NCBI GenBank assembly: GCA_002407725.1
Contig: DHOD01000104.1
Coordinates: 28,217-36,185, forward strand
Source: Christensenella sp. UBA5399
GTDB lineage: Bacteria; Bacillota; Clostridia; Christensenellales; Christensenellaceae
Length of the DNA: 7,969 nt
Direction: 5' to 3'
This document shows, piece by piece, positions 1 through 6,305 of this stretch. The notes beneath the pieces were generated by a model that ran no database searches, was not told the DNA's origin, and worked only from the letters and a program-made list of their open reading frames with translations. Position 1 is the stretch's first letter, and each line of letters opens with the position of its first letter. The position numbers and the translations under genes were made by a program.

Positions 1-1
1 C

Positions 2-970
2 AGCATGGAATTTAACGCGGCAACGATGACGCCGACATACCACCTGATCATGGGGGTTGCCGGGCGCTCCAACGCATTGACAATCTCCAAATCACTGGGA
101 CTTCCCGCCGCCATCATTGAGGCCGCACAAGGCTATATGCACGATGACGCGGTGCAGTACGGCCAGCTGCTTGAACGTGCCGAAAAGGAACGCGCCAAGG
201 CCAGGACGCGCCTGAAAAAAGCGGAAAAAATGTTGAAGGAAGCGCGGGACGAAAAACAGCGCGCGGAACGGATTGCGGAAAAAGCCGCTGAAAAACGGAA
301 AAAGATATTGGAGCAGGCGAACGAAAAGGCAACGGAAATCATCGACGACGCGCGCAAAACATCGGAAGAAGCGATCAGTATAGCGAAGAAAACCGAGGGA
401 AAGGGCGAATCAGAGCGCACTAAACTCACAAAACAAGCGCGCGACATGCTCTCCGGCAAAAAAAGCTACATCGAAAAACATAAAAAGCTCCAGAGGAAAG
501 TGCAACACCTCACTGAAAGCGAAATACGCGAAGGCGACACGGTGCGGATCATTGCGATGGACGTCCCCGCTACCGTGCTTTCCATCCCGGACAGCAAAGG
601 GATGGTCGGCCTCCAGGCCGGCATCATGAAAACGCAACTGCATTTTACCGAGCTTACACACGATCAGGGAACTGGCCAGGTCAGCAAACAATACATGCCC
701 AAGGTCAGCCTCAGCACCCGCAGCAATATTTCCATGACGCTTGACCTGCATGGGCAAACGGTGGACGAGGCCGTTATCGAGTTGGACAAATATTTGGACG
801 ACGCCTTCCTCTCCGGCCTGTCGCAAGTGACCATTGTGCATGGCAGGGGCACAGGCGCGCTGCGCAAAGGCGTGCAGGCCCACCTGCGCCACCACCCGCA
901 TGTCAAATCGATGCGCCCCGGCGATTATGACGAGGGCGGGATCGGCGCTACGGTCGTTGTATTAAAGTGA
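2..970 (+). CDS. mutS2: MutS2 C-terminal part (5'-truncated by window edge)
   Basis: This is the C-terminal 322 residues of MutS2, a MutS-like ATPase with a nuclease domain, implicated in Bacillota in recombination control and in rescue of collided ribosomes. The frame is open to the window edge (an AGC codon precedes the first ATG), so the clamp and most of the ATPase lie upstream. Residues are counted from the ATG at 5. Residues 9-40 (TPTYHLIMGVAGRSNALTIS and following) are the end of the MutS ATPase domain. Residues about 45-165 form a very charged Lys/Glu/Ala coiled coil. Residues about 176-218 (starting EGDTVRI) match the small KOW-like domain. Residues 246-321 are the Smr domain, with LDLHG at 246-250 and HGRGTG at 279-284, the motifs tied to its nuclease/RNA-binding activity. 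No terminator is visible after the stop. The assignment is secure from domain order. Confidence 0.95.
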   Translation, partial: SMEFNAATMTPTYHLIMGVAGRSNALTISKSLGLPAAIIEAAQGYMHDDAVQYGQLLERAEKERAKARTRLKKAEKMLKEARDEKQRAERIAEKAAEKRKKILEQANEKATEIIDDARKTSEEAISIAKKTEGKGESERTKLTKQARDMLSGKKSYIEKHKKLQRKVQHLTESEIREGDTVRIIAMDVPATVLSIPDSKGMVGLQAGIMKTQLHFTELTHDQGTGQVSKQYMPKVSLSTRSNISMTLDLHGQTVDEAVIELDKYLDDAFLSGLSQVTIVHGRGTGALRKGVQAHLRHHPHVKSMRPGDYDEGGIGATVVVLK

Positions 971-999
971 GCTTTGCCCCGGGCTGTTTTAGGTCAATA

Positions 1000-1027
1000 T
1001 TTACAGGTTATTAATTAATTGTAAACT
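1000..1027 (+). promoter_or_regulatory. Possible promoter for the two-component operon
   Basis: TTTACA (1000-1005, five of six matches to the -35 consensus) is followed after 16 bp by TAAACT (1022-1027, four of six to TATAAT). The AT-rich 990-1070 region lies between mutS2 and the regulator gene, where an operon promoter is expected. A second candidate, TTGAGG (1041-1046), 17 bp, TATATT (1064-1069), would start transcription inside the ribosome binding site and is therefore less likely. This is a consensus match only. Confidence 0.3.
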
Positions 1028-1071
1028 ATTTTAGGTTTTATTGAGGAAAACCGGCATACATAGTATATTTG

Positions 1072-1078
1072 AAAGGTG
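1072..1078 (+). promoter_or_regulatory. Ribosome binding site that fixes the response regulator start
   Basis: AAAGGTG lies 9 nt before the ATG at 1088. An in-frame GTG at 1076 would give four extra residues, but it is part of this Shine-Dalgarno-like motif itself and has no good site of its own. The ATG giving MAKQNILVIDDD is therefore chosen, which also fits the usual N-terminus of the family. Confidence 0.65.
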
Positions 1079-1087
1079 ATCAATTAT

Positions 1088-1762
1088 ATGGCTAAGCAAA
1101 ATATTCTGGTAATAGACGACGATAAAAACATCCGCGAAGTTGTGAAACTTTACCTTCGGAAAGAAGGCTACGAGATTACGGAGGCGGCGGACGGCGCAAT
1201 AGGCGTCGACCTGTTTTTTGGTAAACCGTACGACCTTGTGCTGCTGGACATCATGATGCCCGTGCAGGACGGCATGGAAACACTGAAAAAAATCCGTGCA
1301 AAGTCCAACGTACCCGTCATCATGCTGACCGCAAAGGGCGAAACGTTTGACAAAGTGCTGGCGCTGGAGCTTGGCGCCGACGATTACGTTGTCAAGCCGT
1401 TTGACCCCAAGGAGATGATTGCGCGTGTCAAGGCGGTCATCCGCCGCAGCACGCAGGAGGAGAAATCCGACATCCTGGAATATCCCGACCTGAAGATTGA
1501 CATGCAGAATTACCAGGTGATTTATAAAGAAAAGGAATTGCAAATGCCGCCCAAGGAAATAGAACTGCTTTACTTCCTGGCTTCGCGCCCCAACAAGGTG
1601 TTTACGCGCGACCAGCTGCTGGAGCAGGTTTGGGGATTTGAATATTTTGGCGATTCCCGTACTGTGGATGTGCATATCAAACGCCTTCGCGAGAAGTTTG
1701 AAGAGGGCGAGCCCTGGCAAATCAAGACAGTCTGGGGCGTAGGATATAAATTTGAGGTATAA
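1088..1762 (+). CDS. OmpR/PhoB-family response regulator
   Basis: A 224-residue DNA-binding response regulator of a two-component system, the usual length for the OmpR/PhoB family. The receiver domain (about 4-118) has the acidic pocket D11/D12, the phospho-acceptor D54 in LLDIMMP, the switch residue T81 in MLTAKG and the conserved K103 in VVKPF. The C-terminal winged helix (about 129-224) has the typical RDQLLEQVWG, SRTVDVHIKRLREK and GVGYKFEV segments. The sensor kinase begins 37 bp downstream, and an HtrA-like protease gene follows that. By analogy with CssRS of Bacillus subtilis, the partner pair is inferred to control the protease. An exact name (CssR, WalR and so on) cannot be given from sequence alone. 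The receiver resembles WalR-type proteins, but the partner kinase lacks the PAS domain of WalK. Family assignment is secure; the regulon is inferred. Confidence 0.93.
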   Translation: MAKQNILVIDDDKNIREVVKLYLRKEGYEITEAADGAIGVDLFFGKPYDLVLLDIMMPVQDGMETLKKIRAKSNVPVIMLTAKGETFDKVLALELGADDYVVKPFDPKEMIARVKAVIRRSTQEEKSDILEYPDLKIDMQNYQVIYKEKELQMPPKEIELLYFLASRPNKVFTRDQLLEQVWGFEYFGDSRTVDVHIKRLREKFEEGEPWQIKTVWGVGYKFEV

Positions 1763-1766
1763 TTGA

Positions 1767-1781
1767 CAACCATTTTGGTTG
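1767..1781 (+). other. Small hairpin between regulator and kinase genes
   Basis: CAACCA (1767-1772), loop TTT, TGGTTG (1776-1781) is a perfect 6-bp stem directly upstream of the kinase's weak ribosome binding region (GGCGGGTG, about 1781-1788; no AGGAGG). It might lower kinase translation relative to the regulator, or it may be chance. Confidence 0.3.
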
Positions 1782-1799
1782 GCGGGTGCTGGTTACTAG

Positions 1800-3266
1800 A
1801 TGTTTACAACGATTTTCGGCAAAATCATGATGCTTTTTATGGCGATTATATTGATATCGCTGTATATTTCGGGCGCCATGATGAGCCAGTCCATGCGTGA
1901 AAGCTACCGGTCCGAAACCGAAAAGGCGCTTGTGAGCATCGCGGAAGACAGCACGGCCCGCATTGCCATCTACCACGCCGGGTATGGCACATTGGATGAT
2001 TTGAACCTTGAGCTCAAGCTGAAGGCCAACTACAACCAGGACCTGATATGGTGGGTCCGTACCGACGGCAAAGTTTATCTTTATGGGGACATCAGCAGCG
2101 ACTATACCGTCGACAGCGAGAAGATACAGGAATACTTCAACGAGATGGCCGGCCAACTGAACCAGGGCGAAACGGTCAAAATCGAAACCGAAGAACAAAA
2201 CTTCTTCAGCACCCCCGTCATGACGGTTGCCAAGCCCATGCTCGACACCGAGCGGGGTAACGAATATGTGTTTGTTCACCGCAAAATCAGCGTGCTCAAC
2301 GATGCGCTGATGGCCATATACCGTCAGATCGTACTTTCCGTCGCTATTTCCGCCGTACTGGCGATTTTCCTTACTTATGTCTTTACAAGGTACATGTTGC
2401 GCCCGTTGACAATTGTTACAAAAGGTGCGCGGCAGCTTTCCCGCGGCCATTTTGATATCTGGCTTGAGGTCCGGTCAAAGGACGAGATCGGCCAGCTTGC
2501 GGATACGTTCAACTCGCTCGCCACCGACCTGAAAAAGTACCAACAGACGCGCGATACATTTGTTGCAAATGTATCACACGAGCTGCGCAGCCCTCTTACA
2601 TCCATGCAGGGCCTTGTGCAGGGCGTCATTGACGGGACCATCCCCGAGGATGAAACGCTGCACTACCTCAATATTGTGCTGGATGAAACCAAACGGCTCA
2701 ATAAGTTGATTACCGACATGCTGGAGCTCTCCAAACTCAATTCGGGCCAGTTCCCTCTCAAAACAGAGGAAATTGACGTCAACGAGTTGATTCGCCGTGC
2801 GCTGATCACATCCGAAAGCAAGATCGACGTCAAAAACCTGATGGTCGAGGTAGAATTTGAAGACGAGCGCGAAATTGCCATCGCCAATAAGGACCGGATT
2901 ATACAGGTCATCCAGAATATTATGGACAACGCAATCAAATTTGCGGACTATGGCGGCAGGCTGCACATTTCCACCCGTTCGGACGCGTCCAGCGTATATG
3001 TCAGCATCAACAACACCGGCGAGCCCATTCCCCGGTCCGATCTGCCGTATTTATTCGACCGGTTCTATAAAGGGGATGAATCGCATACCCGTGTAAAGGA
3101 AGGCGCCGGGATTGGCCTTTCGCTGGTCAAAAGGATATTGGAAGAGCACAAGCAGCGCATATGGGTGGAGTCCGACAGGATTGGCGGCACGACATTCACG
3201 TTTACACTGCGCAGGCCTGCCCTCCCCCCTAAGGAGAAAGACAGTGGCCGGAAGCGGCTTGGATAA
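1800..3266 (+). CDS. Membrane sensor histidine kinase (HAMP, HisKA, HATPase)
   Basis: A 488-residue sensor kinase, the expected partner of the regulator just upstream. Visible order: short N-terminus; membrane segment about 9-28; extracytoplasmic sensor about 29-176, of no family I can name; second membrane segment about 177-199; HAMP domain about 197-250; dimerisation/phosphotransfer helix with H260 in VSHELRSPLTS; and an ATPase domain with N377 in the N box (NIMDNAIKFAD), an F box (LFDRFYKGDES) and a G2 box (GAGIGLSLVKRI). The G1 position reads NTGEP (405-409) rather than DxGxG, a variation seen in some Gram-positive kinases. There is no PAS domain, unlike WalK. Two membrane spans plus an external domain of about 147 residues resemble the CssS layout. 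The ATG at 1800 is used because a later Met would shorten the first membrane helix; the ribosome binding site is weak. The signal sensed is unknown. Confidence 0.93.
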   Translation: MFTTIFGKIMMLFMAIILISLYISGAMMSQSMRESYRSETEKALVSIAEDSTARIAIYHAGYGTLDDLNLELKLKANYNQDLIWWVRTDGKVYLYGDISSDYTVDSEKIQEYFNEMAGQLNQGETVKIETEEQNFFSTPVMTVAKPMLDTERGNEYVFVHRKISVLNDALMAIYRQIVLSVAISAVLAIFLTYVFTRYMLRPLTIVTKGARQLSRGHFDIWLEVRSKDEIGQLADTFNSLATDLKKYQQTRDTFVANVSHELRSPLTSMQGLVQGVIDGTIPEDETLHYLNIVLDETKRLNKLITDMLELSKLNSGQFPLKTEEIDVNELIRRALITSESKIDVKNLMVEVEFEDEREIAIANKDRIIQVIQNIMDNAIKFADYGGRLHISTRSDASSVYVSINNTGEPIPRSDLPYLFDRFYKGDESHTRVKEGAGIGLSLVKRILEEHKQRIWVESDRIGGTTFTFTLRRPALPPKEKDSGRKRLG

Positions 3267-3320
3267 ATTGCCCTGTTCAGACATAATATACAATTTCGCT
3301 ATTTTTTATTCAGGGATTAT

Positions 3321-3337
3321 TCACATTTCCGTCACAT
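3321..3337 (+). promoter_or_regulatory. Direct repeat TCACAT-N5-TCACAT, candidate response-regulator box
   Basis: TCACAT occurs at 3321-3326 and again at 3332-3337, exactly 11 bp start to start, so both copies face the same side of the helix. OmpR/PhoB-family regulators bind such tandem half-sites. The repeat sits about 46 bp before the htrA start codon and just upstream of a TATCAT -10-like hexamer (3346-3351), with no well-spaced -35. That is the layout of an activator-dependent promoter. The regulator encoded two genes upstream is the obvious candidate to bind here. The repeat is seen directly; binding is inferred. Confidence 0.45.
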
Positions 3338-3345
3338 ACGAACAG

Positions 3346-3364
3346 TATCATAGGTACCATGATA
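3346..3364 (+). promoter_or_regulatory. -10-like TATCAT within inverted repeat upstream of htrA
   Basis: TATCAT (3346-3351) matches TATAAT in five of six positions. It is also the left arm of an inverted repeat whose right arm is ATGATA (3359-3364), with a 7-bp spacer containing GGTACC. TTCACA at 3320-3325 would be a good -35, but it lies 20 bp away, too far for normal use. The arms could be an operator covering the transcription start. Confidence 0.35.
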
Positions 3365-3366
3365 AA

Positions 3367-3374
3367 AAGGAGGA
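3367..3374 (+). promoter_or_regulatory. Strong ribosome binding site of htrA
   Basis: AAGGAGGA lies 9 nt before the ATG at 3384. It is close to the ideal anti-16S complement and well spaced, so it supports this start and high translation of the protease. Confidence 0.8.
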
Positions 3375-3383
3375 CGCCCACAC

Positions 3384-4805
3384 ATGAGCGATTACGATTT
3401 CATAAACAACCGTAACAACAAAGACGAGCACAACCAGAACCATTCTTCCCAGCACCAGGGACCGTATTACACCAATCATCCCAACAACCAATACACGAAT
3501 TATCAAAACAGCAGCTATAATCCCCCACCCACAGGCGGTGGCGGCAATGGGGATGGCGGCAGCGCCGGGACTGGAAAGCCCAAACGGCAAAAAGGCTTTT
3601 TGGGGGCCGTGATTGCGACGGCGCTTGTCGGCGCTATTGCAGGTTCCCTTGTCACCGGTTTTGTCGTCATGCCAATGATGACAGACAATGTCCTGCAGCA
3701 GGTCAACCAGTCGCTGGCAACCACAACGGCAACCGAGCCCGCAGTAGAATTTTCTGCAGGCAATGCCGACGAGCAGGTTACGCTTCCCTCAACCGAGGAC
3801 GCGCAGACGGGCGGTGGCAACGCGGCAAGTTCCAGTATTCAGGATACGGCCAACCCCGTACCGGAAGTCGTTGAAAAAGCAGAGGCCAGCGTTGTCAACG
3901 TGGTCATGTACAACAAGGAACTGATCTCGGGGCAGGAGCCTGTCGAGACAAAACTTTCATCCGGAACCGGCTTTGTGATTTCCGACGACGGATATATACT
4001 GACAAACGCGCACGTCGTCTCCAACGGCAACCTGATCAAGATCACCACCTCGACCGGTGAAGAATATGTCGCCGAGCTTGTGGGCAAGGACAGCACATCC
4101 GAAGTTGCCGTACTAAAGGTAGAAGGCCTCGGCCTGCCCGGACTGGCGATAGGCGACAGCGCCGGCCTGAAAACAGGCGAGCTGGTGGTGGCGATCGGTA
4201 ACCCCATCAACGACAGCTTGCAAAACACGGTCACTGTGGGCTACCTGAGCTCTACATCCCGCCAGATTACGCTGGACGGCAATGAGATGGATATGCTGCA
4301 GATCGACGCGGCCATCAACCCCGGCAACTCGGGCGGACCGTTGCTCAATGCCGATGGCGAGGTCATTGGCATCAACACATCAAAGAGCGTGTTCGCAGGT
4401 ACAGACGCTTATGGCAACACCATATCGGCCGATGGCATTGGCTTCTCGATCCCGATCAACAACGCAATGTCCGTCGCAAACCAGCTCATTGAGACAGGCA
4501 GTGTCGTGCGCCCCGGTATAGGGTTTACGTACAGCCCCATCAGCGAATCGGACGCCGAGCTTTGGCAGGTGCCCCGCGGCATATTGATTGCCGAGGTCCT
4601 GGCAGGCAGTCCCGCACAGGAGGCGGGCCTGAAAGTCAACGACATCATCACATCACTGGATGGCGTCGACCTGACCACAACTGACGATGTTCCCCTGTTC
4701 AATGACAAAAACATAGGCGATACCGTCTCTGCGGTCGTATGGCGCGATGGTGCCGAATACAATGTCACCTTCACCATCAGCGACCTGAATAAACTCGCAT
4801 CATAA
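3384..4805 (+). CDS. htrA: HtrA/DegP-like membrane-anchored serine protease with PDZ domain
   Basis: A 473-residue HtrA-family protein, expected to degrade or refold damaged proteins outside the membrane. Residues 1-70 are a cytoplasmic tail, first rich in Asn, Gln, His and Tyr, then Pro/Gly-rich. Residues about 71-98 are a single membrane anchor preceded by KPKRQK, so the rest faces outward. A low-complexity Thr/Ser/Ala linker runs to about 155. The trypsin-like domain (about 160-350) has catalytic H210 in TNAHVV and S316 in GNSGGPL. The third triad position, normally Asp in the (T/S)D(L/I)AVLK motif, is Glu (E240 in DSTSEVAVLKV). One PDZ domain covers about 365-470 (GILIAEVLAGSPAQEAGLKVNDII). 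The gene follows a two-component pair, as in CssRS-type circuits, and has its own regulator-like repeats upstream. The family is certain; the catalytic effect of the Asp-to-Glu change is not. Confidence 0.93.
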   Translation: MSDYDFINNRNNKDEHNQNHSSQHQGPYYTNHPNNQYTNYQNSSYNPPPTGGGGNGDGGSAGTGKPKRQKGFLGAVIATALVGAIAGSLVTGFVVMPMMTDNVLQQVNQSLATTTATEPAVEFSAGNADEQVTLPSTEDAQTGGGNAASSSIQDTANPVPEVVEKAEASVVNVVMYNKELISGQEPVETKLSSGTGFVISDDGYILTNAHVVSNGNLIKITTSTGEEYVAELVGKDSTSEVAVLKVEGLGLPGLAIGDSAGLKTGELVVAIGNPINDSLQNTVTVGYLSSTSRQITLDGNEMDMLQIDAAINPGNSGGPLLNADGEVIGINTSKSVFAGTDAYGNTISADGIGFSIPINNAMSVANQLIETGSVVRPGIGFTYSPISESDAELWQVPRGILIAEVLAGSPAQEAGLKVNDIITSLDGVDLTTTDDVPLFNDKNIGDTVSAVVWRDGAEYNVTFTISDLNKLAS

Positions 4806-5041
4806 TACTAATATCCAATAGAAAAGTAGAAAAACTACTTTTCTATTCCCGCATAAAATGCGGGTGCAAAACGATATGTCGTTTTGCAGGATTTAGCATT
4901 GAACGGCTTATCCGGTTCATTACGCCAACACCCCAGGGCGCCCTCTCTTCCGCCTTTGGCGGAATTCACCTTGAAAGCGTAATGAACCCCGCGCTAAAGG
5001 CGCGGAATAAAAACGTCTACGTTTTTATTGGAGAATAGTAT
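4805..5041. repeat. 237-bp multi-hairpin element with terminal inverted repeats (MITE-like or structured RNA)
   Basis: This accounts for most of the 338-bp gap between htrA and the desulfurase gene. Left end 4805-4820 and right end 5026-5041 are inverted repeats with 14 of 16 matches; the outer part (4805-4816 with 5030-5041) pairs at 10 of 12. Inside, hairpins follow with no base between them: 4817-4847 (13-bp perfect stem, AAAAA loop); 4848-4864 (CCCGCAT/ATGCGGG); 4865-4888 (10 bp, TATG loop); 4889-4913 (GGAT..AGC/GCT.ATCC, with a small internal loop); 4914-4988 (12-bp perfect stem 4914-4925/4977-4988); 4989-5005 (CCGCGC/GCGCGG); and 5006-5029 (10 bp, TCTA loop). The fifth encloses palindrome AGGGCGCCCT (4935-4944), TTCCGCC/GGCGGAA (4948-4964) and TTCA/TGAA (4965-4975). 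No coding frame or target-site duplication is evident. The perfect stems and terminal repeats suggest a non-autonomous mobile repeat; a structured 3' UTR RNA is the alternative. Copy number is unknown. Confidence 0.8.
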
Positions 5042-5056
5042 AAACAAAACACGCCC

Positions 5057-5092
5057 AAGGCCTGCGCTGCACCACAGCGCGGGCCTTTTTTT
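5057..5092 (+). terminator. Rho-independent terminator after htrA
   Basis: AAGGCC-T-GCGCTG (5057-5069), loop CACCA, CAGCGC-G-GGCCTT (5075-5087) forms a 13-bp GC-rich stem with one U-G wobble. It runs into seven T residues (5086-5092). It ends htrA transcription before the next promoter. It sits about 250 bp after the htrA stop codon because the multi-hairpin element lies in between. Confidence 0.93.
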
Positions 5093-5125
5093 GTCCGCTT
5101 TCTGTGGCATATGCTTTTCCTGTTG

Positions 5126-5134
5126 TGCTATAAT
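5126..5134 (+). promoter_or_regulatory. Extended -10 promoter of the desulfurase-thiI operon
   Basis: TGC-TATAAT is a perfect extended -10 element (TG at 5126-5127, TATAAT at 5129-5134). Only a poor -35 (GTGGCA, 5104-5109, 19-bp spacer) is present, which is tolerated at extended -10 promoters. The predicted transcription start is near 5141, only about 3 nt before the ATG at 5144. The position just after a strong terminator supports a new transcription unit here. Confidence 0.75.
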
Positions 5135-5143
5135 GTCAATGTT

Positions 5144-6289
5144 ATGCAGAATATATACCTAGACAACGCGGCGACAACACAGCCGCTGGACATGCTGGAG
5201 GACACGTACCGCCAATATGCCGGTGCAGGCTGGTACAACCCCTCGGCATTGTACAAACCCGCCGTGGATGCCGGCCGCCAGCTTAAGGACGCAGCGGAAA
5301 CACTGCTGTCCGCCTTTGGCAGCAGCACACACCGGTGCCTTTTTACATCGGGCGGCACCGAAGGGGCAAATACCGTTATACTGCGTGGCGTCAAAAACAA
5401 AAAGAACTGTAATTATGTATGCGGCGGTTTTGAGCATCCGTGTGTGGACGAATGCTTCCGGCAGCTTGCACAGGCGGGCGCGGATGTGCGCTTTATAACG
5501 CCCGATGCCAGCGGCATGATCGACCCTGCCGCGGTTTTGCAGGCCGTTGACATGGACACTGTCCTTGTCAGCGTGATGCATGTAAACAACGAGACGGGCG
5601 CAATAAACGACATCCAGCGCATAGCGGCGGGCGTAAAGGCCAAAAATCCCGATACATTGTTTTTCTCCGACGGGGTCCAGGCTTTTCTGCGCGAGCCGCT
5701 GGCCGATACGTCGCAGATCGATTATTACACAGTTAGCGCACACAAACTGCACGCGCATAAGGGCACAGGCGCAATTTTTTACACACCCAAAGCGCCTCTC
5801 AAGCCGTTGCTGCTGGGCGGCGGGCAACAGGGAGGCCTGCGGTCGGGCACCGAGGATATGCTCGGCATTCTCTCTTTTGCAAAGGCTGCCGCACATTACC
5901 ACACAAACGCGCAGCGGTTTAACGCACAAATCCGTGAGCTGCACGAAGCGTTTCTCGCGGCGCTTGGACAGATTGACGGCATGCACGTCCTTTCACCACA
6001 AGGCGCGCAAGGGTGCGCGCATATCGTGACACTGGCATTTGAGGATGTGGCCGGTGAAACGCTGCTCCATTCGCTGGAGGCAAAGGGCATATACGTATCC
6101 AACGGGGCCGCGTGCTCGTCCAAAAAAGGGAAAAGCCGCATGCAGGACGCGCTCCGTCTGCCCGCCGCCATAACAGATGGCGTCATCCGGGTCAGTTTTT
6201 CGATATACAACACGCTGGACGACGTTGCGACAGCTGCCGGGGAAATTGCAGGTATCGTTCCAACGCTACGGCAATATACACGCAAATAG
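5144..6289 (+). CDS. nifZ: NifZ/IscS-like cysteine desulfurase, partner of ThiI
   Basis: A 381-residue pyridoxal-phosphate enzyme (class V aminotransferase fold) that takes sulfur from cysteine to form an enzyme persulfide and alanine. Seen: YLDNAATT at 5-12; H98 in FEHPCV, which stacks on the cofactor; D176 and Q179 in SDGVQAF; the PLP lysine K201 in SAHKLHAHKG; and the persulfide cysteine C324 in GAACSS. ThiI follows after 16 bp, the same pairing as nifZ-thiI in Bacillus subtilis, where NifZ is the dedicated sulfur donor for tRNA 4-thiouridine. The ATG at 5144 is chosen because MQNIYLDNAATT is the normal N-terminus. An upstream in-frame ATG at 5111 would place the promoter's TATAAT inside the gene and adds a hydrophobic tail with no ribosome site. 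No Shine-Dalgarno sequence precedes 5144, so translation is probably leaderless. The symbol rests on neighbourhood; the enzyme class is certain. Confidence 0.92.
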   Translation: MQNIYLDNAATTQPLDMLEDTYRQYAGAGWYNPSALYKPAVDAGRQLKDAAETLLSAFGSSTHRCLFTSGGTEGANTVILRGVKNKKNCNYVCGGFEHPCVDECFRQLAQAGADVRFITPDASGMIDPAAVLQAVDMDTVLVSVMHVNNETGAINDIQRIAAGVKAKNPDTLFFSDGVQAFLREPLADTSQIDYYTVSAHKLHAHKGTGAIFYTPKAPLKPLLLGGGQQGGLRSGTEDMLGILSFAKAAAHYHTNAQRFNAQIRELHEAFLAALGQIDGMHVLSPQGAQGCAHIVTLAFEDVAGETLLHSLEAKGIYVSNGAACSSKKGKSRMQDALRLPAAITDGVIRVSFSIYNTLDDVATAAGEIAGIVPTLRQYTRK

Positions 6290-6296
6290 ATTTTTT

Positions 6297-6302
6297 GGAG
6301 GA
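6297..6302 (+). promoter_or_regulatory. Ribosome binding site of thiI, tightly spaced
   Basis: GGAGGA lies only 3 nt before the ATG at 6306 (GGAGG core 4 nt), shorter than the usual 5-9 nt. The start is still preferred because MVLLVRYGEIHLKG matches the ThiI N-terminus and no other start codon fits. An open frame extends upstream to 6177 but overlaps the desulfurase gene. Confidence 0.7.
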
Positions 6303-6305
6303 CAT

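Noticed and set aside
971..990. GC-rich GCCCCGGGC followed by TTTT as a mutS2 terminator
   Set aside because: The palindrome leaves essentially no loop and a very short stem, with only four T residues.
1031..2450. Two long open frames on the minus strand opposite the regulator and kinase genes
   Set aside because: They mirror the codon bias of well-recognised + strand genes, and their translations show no family features and no ribosome sites.
4805..5041. CRISPR array or tandem direct repeat
   Set aside because: The structure is made of different inverted repeats. There is no recurring direct repeat with spacers and no cas gene.
5111..5143. Upstream start giving the desulfurase an 11-residue hydrophobic extension
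   Set aside because: No ribosome site precedes it, it would include the TATAAT promoter element in the coding region, and family N-termini begin at the later Met.
5159..5986. 275-codon minus-strand open frame opposite the desulfurase gene
   Set aside because: The + strand frame has all catalytic motifs of a cysteine desulfurase. The antisense product is Cys/Arg/Val-rich with no recognisable domain.
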